From CAXBCP01 sp047638395 (GTDB taxonomy: Bacteria > Pseudomonadota > Alphaproteobacteria > MPNO01 > UBA830): a stretch of DNA of 64,000 bases. Location: assembly GCA_047638395.1 (NCBI GenBank), contig JBLIMV010000002.1, forward strand, positions 62,001-126,000, in the 5' to 3' direction. A model generated the notes under the pieces. It did no database searches. It worked only from the letters and a program-made list of their open reading frames with translations, and had not been told where the DNA came from. Position numbers and translations under genes: made by a program. This document shows, one piece after another, positions 53,483 to 61,522 of the stretch; positions within the stretch are counted from its first letter, which is position 1, and each line of letters opens with the position of its first letter.

Positions 53483-54718
53483 TCATGTTACGGCGGCTTT
53501 CGTTGTAAATTCCGGGCTGTCCCATTCGGCCTTGTCCATCACATGGCGCAGGTGGGTGACCGCGCTCCACAGATCCTGATAGCGCAGATAGAGCGGTGCG
53601 AGGCCGAAGCGTAGGATATCAGGTGTGCGGAAATCGCCGATCACGCCGCGGGAGATCAGTGCCTGGATGATGGCGTAGCCCGCGTCGTGGCGGAAACAGA
53701 CCTGGCTGCCGCGATGGGCGGCTTCCGCCGGGCTCGCGAGGGTGAGGCCGTGATCGCCGCATTCCTGTTCCACCAGCGCCGCGAAGCATTCGGTCATCAG
53801 CACGGATTTACGGCGAAGGTCTTCGGCATCGGCTTCGAGATACAGGTCCACGCCCTCTTCGAGCGCCACGAGGCCGAGGATCGCCGGTGTGCCGGCAAGA
53901 TGACGCCTAATGCCATCCGCCGGGCGATAGCGATCTTCGAAATCGAATGGGGCCGCGTGGCCCATCCAGCCCGAGAGCGGCTGGCGCGCCTCTACGTGGT
54001 GGCGAGATGCAACAAACAGAAACGCCGGCGCACCAGGCCCGCCATTCAGATATTTGTACCCGCAGCCAACTGCGAAATCGGCATGCGCGCCGTTCAGGTC
54101 GACCGGCACCGCACCTGCCGAATGGGCGAGGTCCCACAACATCAGTGCGCCCGCGGCATGGGCGGATGCTGTCACCGACGCCATGTCGAGGGTGGCGCCC
54201 GTGCGGTAATCGACATGGGTCAGCATGACGACCGCGACCTCGTCGGTGATGGCGGCCGCGACATCTTCCCGCGCGACGGTCCGGACCTCGTATACGCCCC
54301 CGAGCACAGAGACCAATCCTTCGGCCATGTAGATGTCGGTCGGAAAATTACCGGCCTCGGTCAGGATCACTTTGCGGTCGGGGCGCAGCGCGCAGGCGGC
54401 GGCGAGCAGTTTGAACAGATTGACCGATGTTGAATCCGCGGCGATGACTTCGCCGGGTGCCGCGCCGACGATGCGCGCTATCTTGTCGCCGATGCGCTGC
54501 GGCAGATCGATCCAGCCGTGTTTGTTCCAGCTGGTGATCAGCGACTGGCCCCATTCTTCACGGGTCACGTCGATCAGGCGGGCAAGGGTCCGGCGCGGCA
54601 GCGGCCCGAGCGAATTACCGTCGAGATAAATGATGCCTTCGGGCAGGTCGAACTGATCGCGGAACGGGGCCAGCGGGTCTTCGCGGTCAAGCGCGACAAG
54701 TGTCTCACTGGTGATCAT
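53483..54718 (-). CDS. kynU: kynureninase
   Basis: PLP enzyme cleaving kynurenine to anthranilate and alanine, 411 residues. Marks: YLDGNSLGPLPRRT near the start, MLTHVDYRTG, LMWDLAHSAGAVPVDLNG and the PLP lysine in GCGYKYLNGGPGAPAF. First gene of the minus-strand kyn operon. A perfect 20-bp palindrome lies one base upstream of the ATG and so overlaps the ribosome-binding region, suggesting repression at translation or transcription start. Confidence 0.97.
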   Translation of the reverse strand: MITSETLVALDREDPLAPFRDQFDLPEGIIYLDGNSLGPLPRRTLARLIDVTREEWGQSLITSWNKHGWIDLPQRIGDKIARIVGAAPGEVIAADSTSVNLFKLLAAACALRPDRKVILTEAGNFPTDIYMAEGLVSVLGGVYEVRTVAREDVAAAITDEVAVVMLTHVDYRTGATLDMASVTASAHAAGALMLWDLAHSAGAVPVDLNGAHADFAVGCGYKYLNGGPGAPAFLFVASRHHVEARQPLSGWMGHAAPFDFEDRYRPADGIRRHLAGTPAILGLVALEEGVDLYLEADAEDLRRKSVLMTECFAALVEQECGDHGLTLASPAEAAHRGSQVCFRHDAGYAIIQALISRGVIGDFRTPDILRFGLAPLYLRYQDLWSAVTHLRHVMDKAEWDSPEFTTKAAVT

Positions 54719-54719
54719 G

Positions 54720-54739
54720 CTGTCTCAAATTTGAGACAG
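54720..54739. promoter_or_regulatory. 20-bp perfect palindrome at the kynU start
   Basis: CTGTCTCAAA followed by its exact mirror TTTGAGACAG, with no central gap. It lies one base upstream of the kynU ATG on the minus strand. Such length and perfection suggest a dimeric regulator operator. KynR (Lrp/AsnC type) controls kyn genes in Pseudomonas, but no regulator gene is adjacent here. Confidence 0.65.
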
Positions 54740-54929
54740 GGTTTTCGCACCACACCCGGAATGATCGACATCGTTGCGTTCATACAAATCCTCACAGGGC
54801 GATTAGAGCGCACCTGCCCCGACATTTCCACATTTTCGCCGCTTCCCTGCCGCAATCGGGTCGCTAACTGCACTTCTCAAACGACCCAACCCTTCTTTCC
54901 GACAGGTCCGAAGACGAAAGGAATACGCT

Positions 54930-55814
54930 ATGACATTGATAAATAACATACTTTTAGCCGGCGGCATCGCCGGGCTTCTCTCCGCCTGCTCCGGCACGCT
55001 GATCCAGGCCGAACGCGCCGCCACCGCCACCGATCCGTTCGCAGCGGCGCTGCAGGCCGGATATGCGACACTTGCCCGCGAAGAGCTCAACGAAAGCGAT
55101 TTCGGCGATGCCAATACCTTCGCAATCCGCGCCCTCGCCGCCGCCAACGGCAAACCGCCCGCGCCCGAAAATTTTGATGCGCGCAAAATTCCGGCAGAGA
55201 CGCTGCCCGCACTTGTCGACGCGCGCAACAAGCTGCTTGCCGTCCTCAATAACGGCGCGCGGACATCACTGCCGGGCCAGGCGGCGAAGGCGCAGCTGGC
55301 CTTCGATTGCTGGATGCAGGAACAGGAAGAAAACTTCCAGGCGGGTGAGATCGCCGCCTGCCGCAACCGGTTCGACTCCGCGCTCGGGGTGCTTGAAAGC
55401 AAACAGCTTGCCAGCGCCGCACCCATACGCCCGCGCCCGACACCGGCATCGCTGAAGACGCCGATGCGGGCGGAATCCCTGACCACGCGGTTCCTGATCT
55501 ATTTCGATCTGGATACCGCAAGCCTGGTGCCAGGGTCCGAATCCGAGATCACGCGGGCGGCGGCAGCGGCCAGACGCTCAGGTGCTGCGATGGTGCGGGT
55601 CACCGGCCATGCCGACAGATCGGGCTCGGAGCGCCACAACATGTCGCTCAGCCGCGCAAGGGCCGAGGAAGTGGTTCGGGCGTTGCGACGTCTCGGCCTG
55701 CCTGAAATCGGCGTTGCCACCCAGGCTTATGGCGAGGAAAAGCCGGTTGTGCCGACAAAAGACGGCCGGGCCGAAGCCCGTAACCGGCGTGTCGAGATCG
55801 AGCTGTCGCACTAA
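54930..55814 (+). CDS. OmpA-family lipoprotein
   Basis: 294 residues with a lipobox LLSAC (Cys at residue 20), followed by a helical N-terminal region (about 25-180) and an OmpA-like peptidoglycan-binding domain (about 190-294). The GHADRSGSERHNMSLSRARA motif carries the Asp and Arg that contact diaminopimelate; NRRVEIEL ends the domain. It likely anchors the outer membrane to the cell wall. A fully palindromic terminator follows. Confidence 0.92.
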   Translation: MTLINNILLAGGIAGLLSACSGTLIQAERAATATDPFAAALQAGYATLAREELNESDFGDANTFAIRALAAANGKPPAPENFDARKIPAETLPALVDARNKLLAVLNNGARTSLPGQAAKAQLAFDCWMQEQEENFQAGEIAACRNRFDSALGVLESKQLASAAPIRPRPTPASLKTPMRAESLTTRFLIYFDLDTASLVPGSESEITRAAAAARRSGAAMVRVTGHADRSGSERHNMSLSRARAEEVVRALRRLGLPEIGVATQAYGEEKPVVPTKDGRAEARNRRVEIELSH

Positions 55815-55836
55815 ACGGCGCGCCAGCCCGATACAG

Positions 55837-55866
55837 AAAAGCGCGGACCGGCCGGTCCGCGCTTTT
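55837..55866. terminator. bidirectional terminator, fully palindromic
   Basis: A 30-base perfect palindrome, with AAAAGCGCGGACCGG on the left and its mirror on the right, ends in TTTTT. It lies between the OmpA lipoprotein gene and the convergent HPt gene and can end both. Confidence 0.92.
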
Positions 55867-55887
55867 TCCGTTTGTTCCTGGTGAGGT

Positions 55888-56352
55888 TTACTCGGGAGCG
55901 GGAATGTTCGCGACGAGCTGGGCAACCTTGCCGATGAGCTGATCGCCAATCTCGCCGCCTTTGCCCTGGATGTTTTTCTCGAGCACGAAATCCATCGCCG
56001 CAAAATGCGCCGCGATGACCTTGAGCTGCTTTTCGCTGGCCGATGCGCTCTCGACCCGCAGGTAATTGCAAAGCGAACCGCCGATGGATGTCAGCAGGTC
56101 ATAGCCGAATGAGCCGCCCTGCCCTTTGACGTTATGGACAACTTCGAAAATGGCGCGGATTTCAGGCTGGTTGTCGCCCGGCCTGTCGCCGGCGGTGGCA
56201 AGCGCCTGCTTGGCGCGCCCGATATCTTCACCGATCCATTCAAGAAAACTATCGGCAAGGGCTGCAACCGCGGCTTCGGCCTCGCGGACCGCATCCGGCA
56301 CATCATCTTCGCTAAATTCCGGCGATGCCGGCTGCGCGGCGCTGGTATCCAT
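55888..56352 (-). CDS. HPt-domain histidine phosphotransfer protein
   Basis: 154 residues from ATG 56352 (GGGAG 7 bases upstream). The phospho-accepting His lies in VVHNVKGQGGSFGYDLL, which resembles the HPt core HxxKG. Predominantly helical. No receiver or kinase domain and no sensor kinase gene nearby, so it is an orphan phosphorelay protein. Possible partner in a ChpT-like or hybrid-kinase pathway. Confidence 0.85.
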   Translation of the reverse strand: MDTSAAQPASPEFSEDDVPDAVREAEAAVAALADSFLEWIGEDIGRAKQALATAGDRPGDNQPEIRAIFEVVHNVKGQGGSFGYDLLTSIGGSLCNYLRVESASASEKQLKVIAAHFAAMDFVLEKNIQGKGGEIGDQLIGKVAQLVANIPAPE

Positions 56353-56641
56353 GCAGTTTCTCCCGATATTGGCGAGCCTGTATCCTGCACAACAAGCGCG
56401 CCACAATTTGTATGCAGTCTCATTAGACGCCGCGCGCCTTAACACACTCTTAACGCCAAAATACGCCGATCCCCGCGGGCTTTGGCGTATTGCAAACGTT
56501 GACAGGTCGGTGTCCCGTCCTCCATCGGAAATGCCGGTCCAGCTTGCAAAATCGCGGACGGAGTCGTAAACCTTGCGAGACAGTTAATGTCGGAATTCGG
56601 ACGGTCGCTGGATCGTCGCTAACTCACTCTGAGGATCCACA

Positions 56642-56878
56642 ATGAAAAACAAGCTTGGTATTTTCACCATTGCCGCACTGACCGCGGCGACAAGCACAGC
56701 CCACGCCCACCCCGGAACGGAAGTCGGTGGCGGCTTCCTCCATCCGATGGCCGGTGTTGACCACCTGGCGGCGCTTCTTGCCAGCGCACCTGTCGGCCTG
56801 CTGATCGCCGGCGGTGTCGTGATTGCGAGCGCTGTCATTGGCGCGGGCATCATGATCCGGCGCAGCCGCCAGAGCTGA
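56642..56878 (+). CDS. very short HupE/UreJ-like membrane protein
   Basis: 78 residues. A signal peptide ends about residue 22; then HPGTEVGGGFLHPMAGVDHLAALLA, which matches the start of HupE/UreJ nickel/cobalt transporters (normally about 190 residues), and one final membrane helix ending in RRSRQS. The family's central helices are missing. GAGGA precedes the start. It has an independent terminator, so it is likely expressed; an internally deleted gene is the alternative. Nickel transport cannot be assumed. Confidence 0.75.
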   Translation: MKNKLGIFTIAALTAATSTAHAHPGTEVGGGFLHPMAGVDHLAALLASAPVGLLIAGGVVIASAVIGAGIMIRRSRQS

Positions 56879-56903
56879 TGCAGCCTATTTGGGCGTAGAG
56901 CCT

Positions 56904-56938
56904 AAAAAAAACCGCCGGTGAATTCCGGCGGTTTTTTT
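56904..56938. terminator. bidirectional Rho-independent terminator
   Basis: A 7-bp stem (CCGCCGG with CCGGCGG) plus flanking AACC/GGTT pairs, with an A-run to the left and T7 to the right. It lies between the short HupE-like gene and the convergent BenE gene. Confidence 0.92.
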
Positions 56939-56965
56939 ATGTCAGTCGAGTAGGTGGGGCGGCCT

Positions 56966-58198
56966 TCACGGGTCGATGAAATCCCGCCGCTCGGCGATAC
57001 GCGACACGGCGTAACCGAAGACCAGCCCCCAGAACGCGGCGCCGATACCGAAGATCGAAACACCTGCGACCGTAATCAGAAACGTCACCAGCGCGCCGAG
57101 CGAAAATTTGCCGCCAAACCCGCTGACGAATGCCGATTGCAGCACGGGAATCATGGCAAGTCCCGCCAGGGTCGCAATAAACGCCGTCGGCAGCGCAAGG
57201 CCGATTTGTACCGCCGTCGGTGCGAAGATGCCAAAGACCAGAATAAAAATACCGAACCAGATACCGCCGACATAGCGCCAGTCCGGATCACCCGACACGT
57301 TCAGAATAGCATTGGCCGGTGCGGTAACCACCGTTGGCACACACCCGAGCGCGCCATAAACAACCGTGCCGCTGCCACAGAGAAGCGTCGCCATGTTTTC
57401 CGGCGGCTGGTAGCCCGCATTGCGTGCGATGGCGAAACCCTGGGTATTGTGGATACCGACCACGGTGACCGTCAGCGGTATGACCAGCTCAATTATCGCC
57501 GTGAGGTTAAACACCGGCCGGAACACAATCGGCTCGGCAAGGCGAAGCGCCATATCGCCGGTGGGGCCGAACGACCCGGTGGCGATGATGGCGACTGAGC
57601 CCGCAACCAGGGCAGCCAGGACGGGCGGAAACCGGCGCTGGAGGGTCGGCGTTGCCGATACCGCGAGATAGCCCGCCACCATTGAGCCGGCAATCCAGAT
57701 ACTGCTGTCGAACGCCCCGATCATCCGCATCCCGTAGGGCAGGAAAACGCCCGCAACCATCGCCATGATGATCGGCTCGGGCAGGGCCGCGGTCACCCGC
57801 CGGATCAGCCCGGTAAGCGCAAGTACCAGGATCAGCGCGCCGGTGACCATATAGGCGCCGACAAGTTCCGGCATCGAAAAATGCATCAATGCCGGCCCGA
57901 CAATCACGACACCCGGCATGCTGTACCCGAAGGTCAGCGGCTGACGGTAGAGGTAGCAGACCCCGATAGAGAGGACGCCACTGAGCGCATAGGCAGTGAA
58001 CAGCCAGGCGGCAATTACCTCACCGGGCAGGGATGCGGCGGTACCCACCGCAAGGATCATCGCCCCCGGGCCGGTCGCGGCAAACAGGAAAGCACTGAAC
58101 CCGTTGACCAGATTATGCCCGAATGCGTGGCGCAGCATGCCCGCTATACCGGGCAATGGCCGCACGACCGGCTCTATCGCAGATTTCCGTTCCACCAT
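56966..58198 (-). CDS. BenE-family benzoate/H+ symporter-like transporter
   Basis: 410 residues with about 12 membrane segments. NLVNGFSAFLFAATGPGAMILAV near the start and the FGYSMPGVVIVGPAL and GVVYGALGCVPTVVTAPANAIL-type regions fit the BenE family, including the NNT-like AIL motif. Benzoate transport is known for BenE of Acinetobacter, but homologs may carry purines or other aromatics. Single gene, no benzoate catabolic genes adjacent. Confidence 0.9.
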   Translation of the reverse strand: MVERKSAIEPVVRPLPGIAGMLRHAFGHNLVNGFSAFLFAATGPGAMILAVGTAASLPGEVIAAWLFTAYALSGVLSIGVCYLYRQPLTFGYSMPGVVIVGPALMHFSMPELVGAYMVTGALILVLALTGLIRRVTAALPEPIIMAMVAGVFLPYGMRMIGAFDSSIWIAGSMVAGYLAVSATPTLQRRFPPVLAALVAGSVAIIATGSFGPTGDMALRLAEPIVFRPVFNLTAIIELVIPLTVTVVGIHNTQGFAIARNAGYQPPENMATLLCGSGTVVYGALGCVPTVVTAPANAILNVSGDPDWRYVGGIWFGIFILVFGIFAPTAVQIGLALPTAFIATLAGLAMIPVLQSAFVSGFGGKFSLGALVTFLITVAGVSIFGIGAAFWGLVFGYAVSRIAERRDFIDP

Positions 58199-58378
58199 GT
58201 GACTGTCCGTCCCTCCACCGCCGCTGATAGCAGATTAGACGAATCCGGCAAAGTCACCGGGCCGAAGTGCCGAACATGAAAAGAGCAAGGAACGGTTAAC
58301 CAGGAATTTTCATCGTTCCTCAAGGCTGAGGGCGTATGAGAGTCCGTAAGACTACCTTAGCCATGATGGCGCAAAGAC

Positions 58379-58819
58379 ATGCAGGAACGCAGACCCACTC
58401 GTCGGGCAAGACGCAGAGGCCGGAAGCGGATCGCTTTCAGCATCGTCGCGTTGGGCCTTGTCTTTGCCGCTCACCACCAACTCGCATCGCTGGAAAGAAC
58501 GTCGATGGCCGCGCTCGAAGAGGGCAGCGCCGCCAAAAAAATCGGCGTGCGCGCAGCGCAATCCGCTGCCCGGGCACAGCAGGCTGCGTCATCCGGTTTC
58601 AGAGAAATCCGGAACGCAGACCGTGTTTCACTGCCGGGCCCGGCAGCGGCAGGAATCGCCATGCAGCTCAGCGGCAACCCGGCATTACAGGCTCGGTTCC
58701 GCAGGCTTCAGAAAGAGACGGCCAGCGCGCTAAACGCGGCGTCGCGCCAGGGCCGGGATTTATCCACCCTGCAGACACCGCTGCCGGCCGTCATGGGCGG
58801 GCGTCAGCTGGGCCACTAA
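58379..58819 (+). CDS. small single-pass membrane protein, hypothetical
   Basis: 146 residues. A strongly basic N-terminus (RRPTRRARRRGRKR) precedes one hydrophobic helix (about 18-32); the remainder is Ala/Arg-rich and helical. The ribosome site is weak. Codon third positions are GC-rich as in neighbours, which favours this frame over an overlapping longer one on the same strand. No domain recognised. Confidence 0.5.
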   Translation: MQERRPTRRARRRGRKRIAFSIVALGLVFAAHHQLASLERTSMAALEEGSAAKKIGVRAAQSAARAQQAASSGFREIRNADRVSLPGPAAAGIAMQLSGNPALQARFRRLQKETASALNAASRQGRDLSTLQTPLPAVMGGRQLGH

Positions 58820-58862
58820 ACAGCCAGCCGGTCAGTATTTACGTTTCAAAATTGCACGGCGC

Positions 58863-59552
58863 TTACCCGACAATATCCCGCGGTGCCGTTTGTGGTTCCG
58901 CCAGATGTCCCCGCTTGATCCAAACCGTGGCGCCATCTTCGCCCGCGATCGCTTCCGACGTTGCATCGGCGGGCAGCCGGAGCCAGGACTGAGGGTGAAA
59001 TTCCCCGCCACTTTCGACGAACGCGCCGTCAAGCACGAGGATCTCCATGCCGCGCGGGGCATCGAGGGTGACCGTCTGGGAAGGCAGCCACTTTTCGAGC
59101 GCCACATATTCGCGGGAATCCTCGAACAGCGACAAGGTCTCAACACTGTCCCGTCCGGGAGCGGCGTCGAATGACATACCGGCGGTACGCCGGGTCACAG
59201 GTGTTCTGTCGGCAAGATCGAACTGCCACAGTTTGACGAAGATCGTGCATCCCTGCGCCGAAGAGGGCGTATGGCGTGATTCCGGCGGGTTGCGCACGTA
59301 GGTCCCCGCCGGAAAATCGCCATGCTCGTCCTGAAACACGCCGTCCAGTACCAGAAACTCTTCCCCGCCCGTGTGAACGTGGGGAGAGAACGCGCTGCCG
59401 GGCGCGTAGCGGACAATGGATGTCGCCCGGGCAACCTCATCGCCGATGCGATCGAACATCCGGCGATGCACCCCTGGCAGAGGCGAGCTCTGCCAGGGCA
59501 AATCGGCACCATGCACAGCAACCCGCTGTGAGAAATCCGAATTGAGTTCCAT
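58863..59552 (-). CDS. bicupin protein (ChrR-like)
   Basis: 229 residues from ATG 59552, two cupin units. First: SPHVHTGGEEFLVLDGVFQDEHGDFPAGTYV carries the HxH, Glu and Gly pattern, with a His in SRHTPSS. Second: MEILVLDGAFVESGGEF is degenerate in metal ligands. Resembles the cupin part of ChrR anti-sigma factors without its zinc-binding N-terminus. It follows the GST gene by 11 bases and is likely under the same TetR control. Confidence 0.88.
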   Translation of the reverse strand: MELNSDFSQRVAVHGADLPWQSSPLPGVHRRMFDRIGDEVARATSIVRYAPGSAFSPHVHTGGEEFLVLDGVFQDEHGDFPAGTYVRNPPESRHTPSSAQGCTIFVKLWQFDLADRTPVTRRTAGMSFDAAPGRDSVETLSLFEDSREYVALEKWLPSQTVTLDAPRGMEILVLDGAFVESGGEFHPQSWLRLPADATSEAIAGEDGATVWIKRGHLAEPQTAPRDIVG

Positions 59553-59563
59553 ATCGTCCCCGA

Positions 59564-60184
59564 TCAGGCCGCGATGCTGGGGCGCGCCGCGACACGGTCG
59601 CGCCAGGCGGCGAGATGGGCATAATCCTCCGGGATCTCGATCTGGGCGAAATCGGCAAAACCAAGCCCGATAAACGCGGTTATATCGGCGACAGAGAAAG
59701 CGGCACCCGCAAGATACGGCTGAGCAGAGAGAACGCCGTCCAGATAGCCCATCCCGGCAAGCGCGCGGTCGCGCTGATGATCGCCCCATTCGGCGCACTG
59801 GTAGCCCTCGACATCGGGTCCGAGACCAGGGGTCGCGTGATGGAAATAGGTGGAAACGGCATCGAGAACACCGGCTTCGGCACGGCGCTGCATCATGTTG
59901 ATGACCGCCCGTTCCTGCGGCGTCCGTCCGGTCAGGGTCGGCTCACCGGCGACGTGATCGAGATATTCGGTGATCGCGGTGCATTCAGAAATAGTCGTGC
60001 CATCGTCCAGTTCCAGCACCGGCACGGCGCCGCTCGGGTTCTTTTCAAGAAACGCCGCTGTCTGGTGTTCACCGCCGGGCACGTCGATCTGCACGAACTC
60101 GACCTGATCGGTCAGGTTTTTTTCCGCCAGCGCGATACGGATACGTGCCGGATTGGGAAAACCTTCAAACTCATAAACCTTCAT
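59564..60184 (-). CDS. glutathione S-transferase family protein, TetR-linked
   Basis: 206 residues from ATG 60184 (GAGGAA 7 bases upstream). N-terminal thioredoxin fold MKVYEFEGFPNPARIRIALAEK; GSH-binding PSGAVPVLELDDG and ECTAITEYLD; C-terminal helices with the AFSVADITAFIGL N-capping region. It is first in a two-gene operon with the bicupin gene and divergent from the tetR gene across two matching operators, suggesting inducible detoxification of an electrophile. Confidence 0.92.
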   Translation of the reverse strand: MKVYEFEGFPNPARIRIALAEKNLTDQVEFVQIDVPGGEHQTAAFLEKNPSGAVPVLELDDGTTISECTAITEYLDHVAGEPTLTGRTPQERAVINMMQRRAEAGVLDAVSTYFHHATPGLGPDVEGYQCAEWGDHQRDRALAGMGYLDGVLSAQPYLAGAAFSVADITAFIGLGFADFAQIEIPEDYAHLAAWRDRVAARPSIAA

Positions 60185-60216
60185 TTTACCGTTCCTCCAT
60201 GTGTGAATAAGAATCA

Positions 60217-60284
60217 CTATCTATCAGTAGATAGATTACATAGTTTGCCTTACCCCACCCGTCAAGCCTATCTAGTGATAGATA
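60217..60284. promoter_or_regulatory. paired TetR-type operators in divergent promoter region
   Basis: Two sites share the core TATCTA-N4-TAGATA: 60217-60234 (CTATCTA-TCAG-TAGATAG) and 60269-60284 (TATCTA-GTGA-TAGATA). Their centres are 51 bp apart, about five helical turns. They lie between the GST and tetR genes, so the regulator likely represses both. Confidence 0.85.
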
Positions 60285-60304
60285 CAGATAATTATGGAAA
60301 CGAT

Positions 60305-60853
60305 ATGAGCGACACCATCGACAGATTGCTGGATGCAGCGGAAACCAGCATCCGGCTGCGCGGCTATCACGCCGTGAGCTTCCGGGAACTGGCGGATGAC
60401 CTCGGGATCAAAAGTTCCAGCGTTCACTATTATTTCCGCCAGAAGGAAGACCTCGGCCACGCCGTGGTCGAAAGATACGCCGCGCGCGTTCTTTCAGCCC
60501 TCGCAGACGAGGCCGCGAACGCCGAAACGCCGGTCGACCACCTGGCGGCTCTCTGCGCGGTGTACCGCCAGGCGCTTAAAGGATCGGACAGCATCTGCCT
60601 GTGCGGCATGCTCGGCGCAGAAAGTGCCGGTCTGCCGACGAAGCTCGCCGACGCCGTCGCGACCTTCTTTCAGGCAAACATCGACTGGATCGCCGCAGCC
60701 CTGCCGCAAACCATGACGGCGAAAGCGCGGCGAGAGCGCGCGACCCACATTCTGGCAACGCTGCAGGGCGCCATGACCGTCGCGGCCACCCTGAAATCGC
60801 ACAAGGTGTTCGACGAGGCCGTGCGGGATCTGCTGGCAAGCGCACAGGTCTGA
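60305..60853 (+). CDS. TetR/AcrR-family transcriptional regulator
   Basis: 182 residues. The N-terminal HTH reads VSFRELADDLGIKSSSVHYYF, with a conserved Y-F-x-x-K-E-D ending. The C-terminal ligand domain has CLCGMLGAESAGLP, seen in the YxaF/LmrA-like subgroup, with two Cys that could sense electrophiles. It is divergent from the GST-bicupin operon and 20 bases downstream of its nearest operator, suggesting autoregulation. Confidence 0.93.
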   Translation: MSDTIDRLLDAAETSIRLRGYHAVSFRELADDLGIKSSSVHYYFRQKEDLGHAVVERYAARVLSALADEAANAETPVDHLAALCAVYRQALKGSDSICLCGMLGAESAGLPTKLADAVATFFQANIDWIAAALPQTMTAKARRERATHILATLQGAMTVAATLKSHKVFDEAVRDLLASAQV

Positions 60854-60927
60854 CAATCATACAGCGCGACCGATCGGGAAACCGGGCAGCACAATTATGC
60901 AGACGTCTATATGGGCTTGAAGAAGAA

Positions 60928-61004
60928 TGGTGCACCCGAAGAGATTCGAACTCCTAACCTCCTGATTCGTAGTCAGGTGCTCTATCCAGTTGAGCTACGG
61001 GTGC
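60928..61004 (-). tRNA. tRNA-Arg (anticodon ACG)
   Basis: 77-base cloverleaf on the minus strand. Acceptor arms GCACCCG and CGGGTGC; anticodon stem CCTGA/TCAGG with loop CTACGAA giving anticodon ACG, which would be converted to ICG by TadA; T-arm contains GTTCGAATC. The 3' CCA is encoded. Confidence 0.97.
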
Positions 61005-61522
61005 ATTCCCGCAGGGGTATAGCCAATGTGCGCCAGCGGTGCAATGCGTTCTTTCCGACGAATTCGGCTTTCCATCGAATTCGGTAAAATTGGGCCCGAC
61101 CGCATACATCACTGTAAATCACGCGGCGTCCGGGACCGCTTCCGACAGACATCGATTTCCCCCAACGTGGTCGATCTGGAGCCCATTTCGGAGTCTGTTT
61201 TGGATTTTATCCGCCACCCTGAACCGCTGCGAAAACCAATTAGAATCGCCCGGATTTCTGCCGGTAGCGCCGCCCGTTTCGGCCTGTCCGGGAAAAACAT
61301 GGCACAATATCGCCGGTATGGGGCGGAAAACAGCCGTTTCAACGCGAATCCGGCAAACGGGTAGTGCCGAATATGACACGGACAATCGGCTTGTAGAGGG
61401 CGAATCGTTAAAGTAATATGCCGCGGGCTTGGCACGGGTTAGCGAATTCTTACTATTTTCCAATTATTTGCTGTGACTCGTTGTCCAACCGTTGAAATGA
61501 CATATTGGGGGTAAGGCCGAAC
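61005..61522. other. 518-base intergenic region, no gene recognised
   Basis: Between tRNA-Arg and the envelope lipoprotein gene. Several short open frames exist on both strands but none has a recognisable domain or convincing start. The right 100 bases are AT-richer and probably hold the promoter of the lipoprotein gene; TAAGG near 61512 is its ribosome site. No riboswitch or repeat was identified. Confidence 0.6.

Noticed and set aside
58336..58992. 218-residue plus-strand frame overlapping the 58379 gene
   Set aside because: It runs into the convergent bicupin gene and lacks the membrane-helix pattern of the alternative frame.
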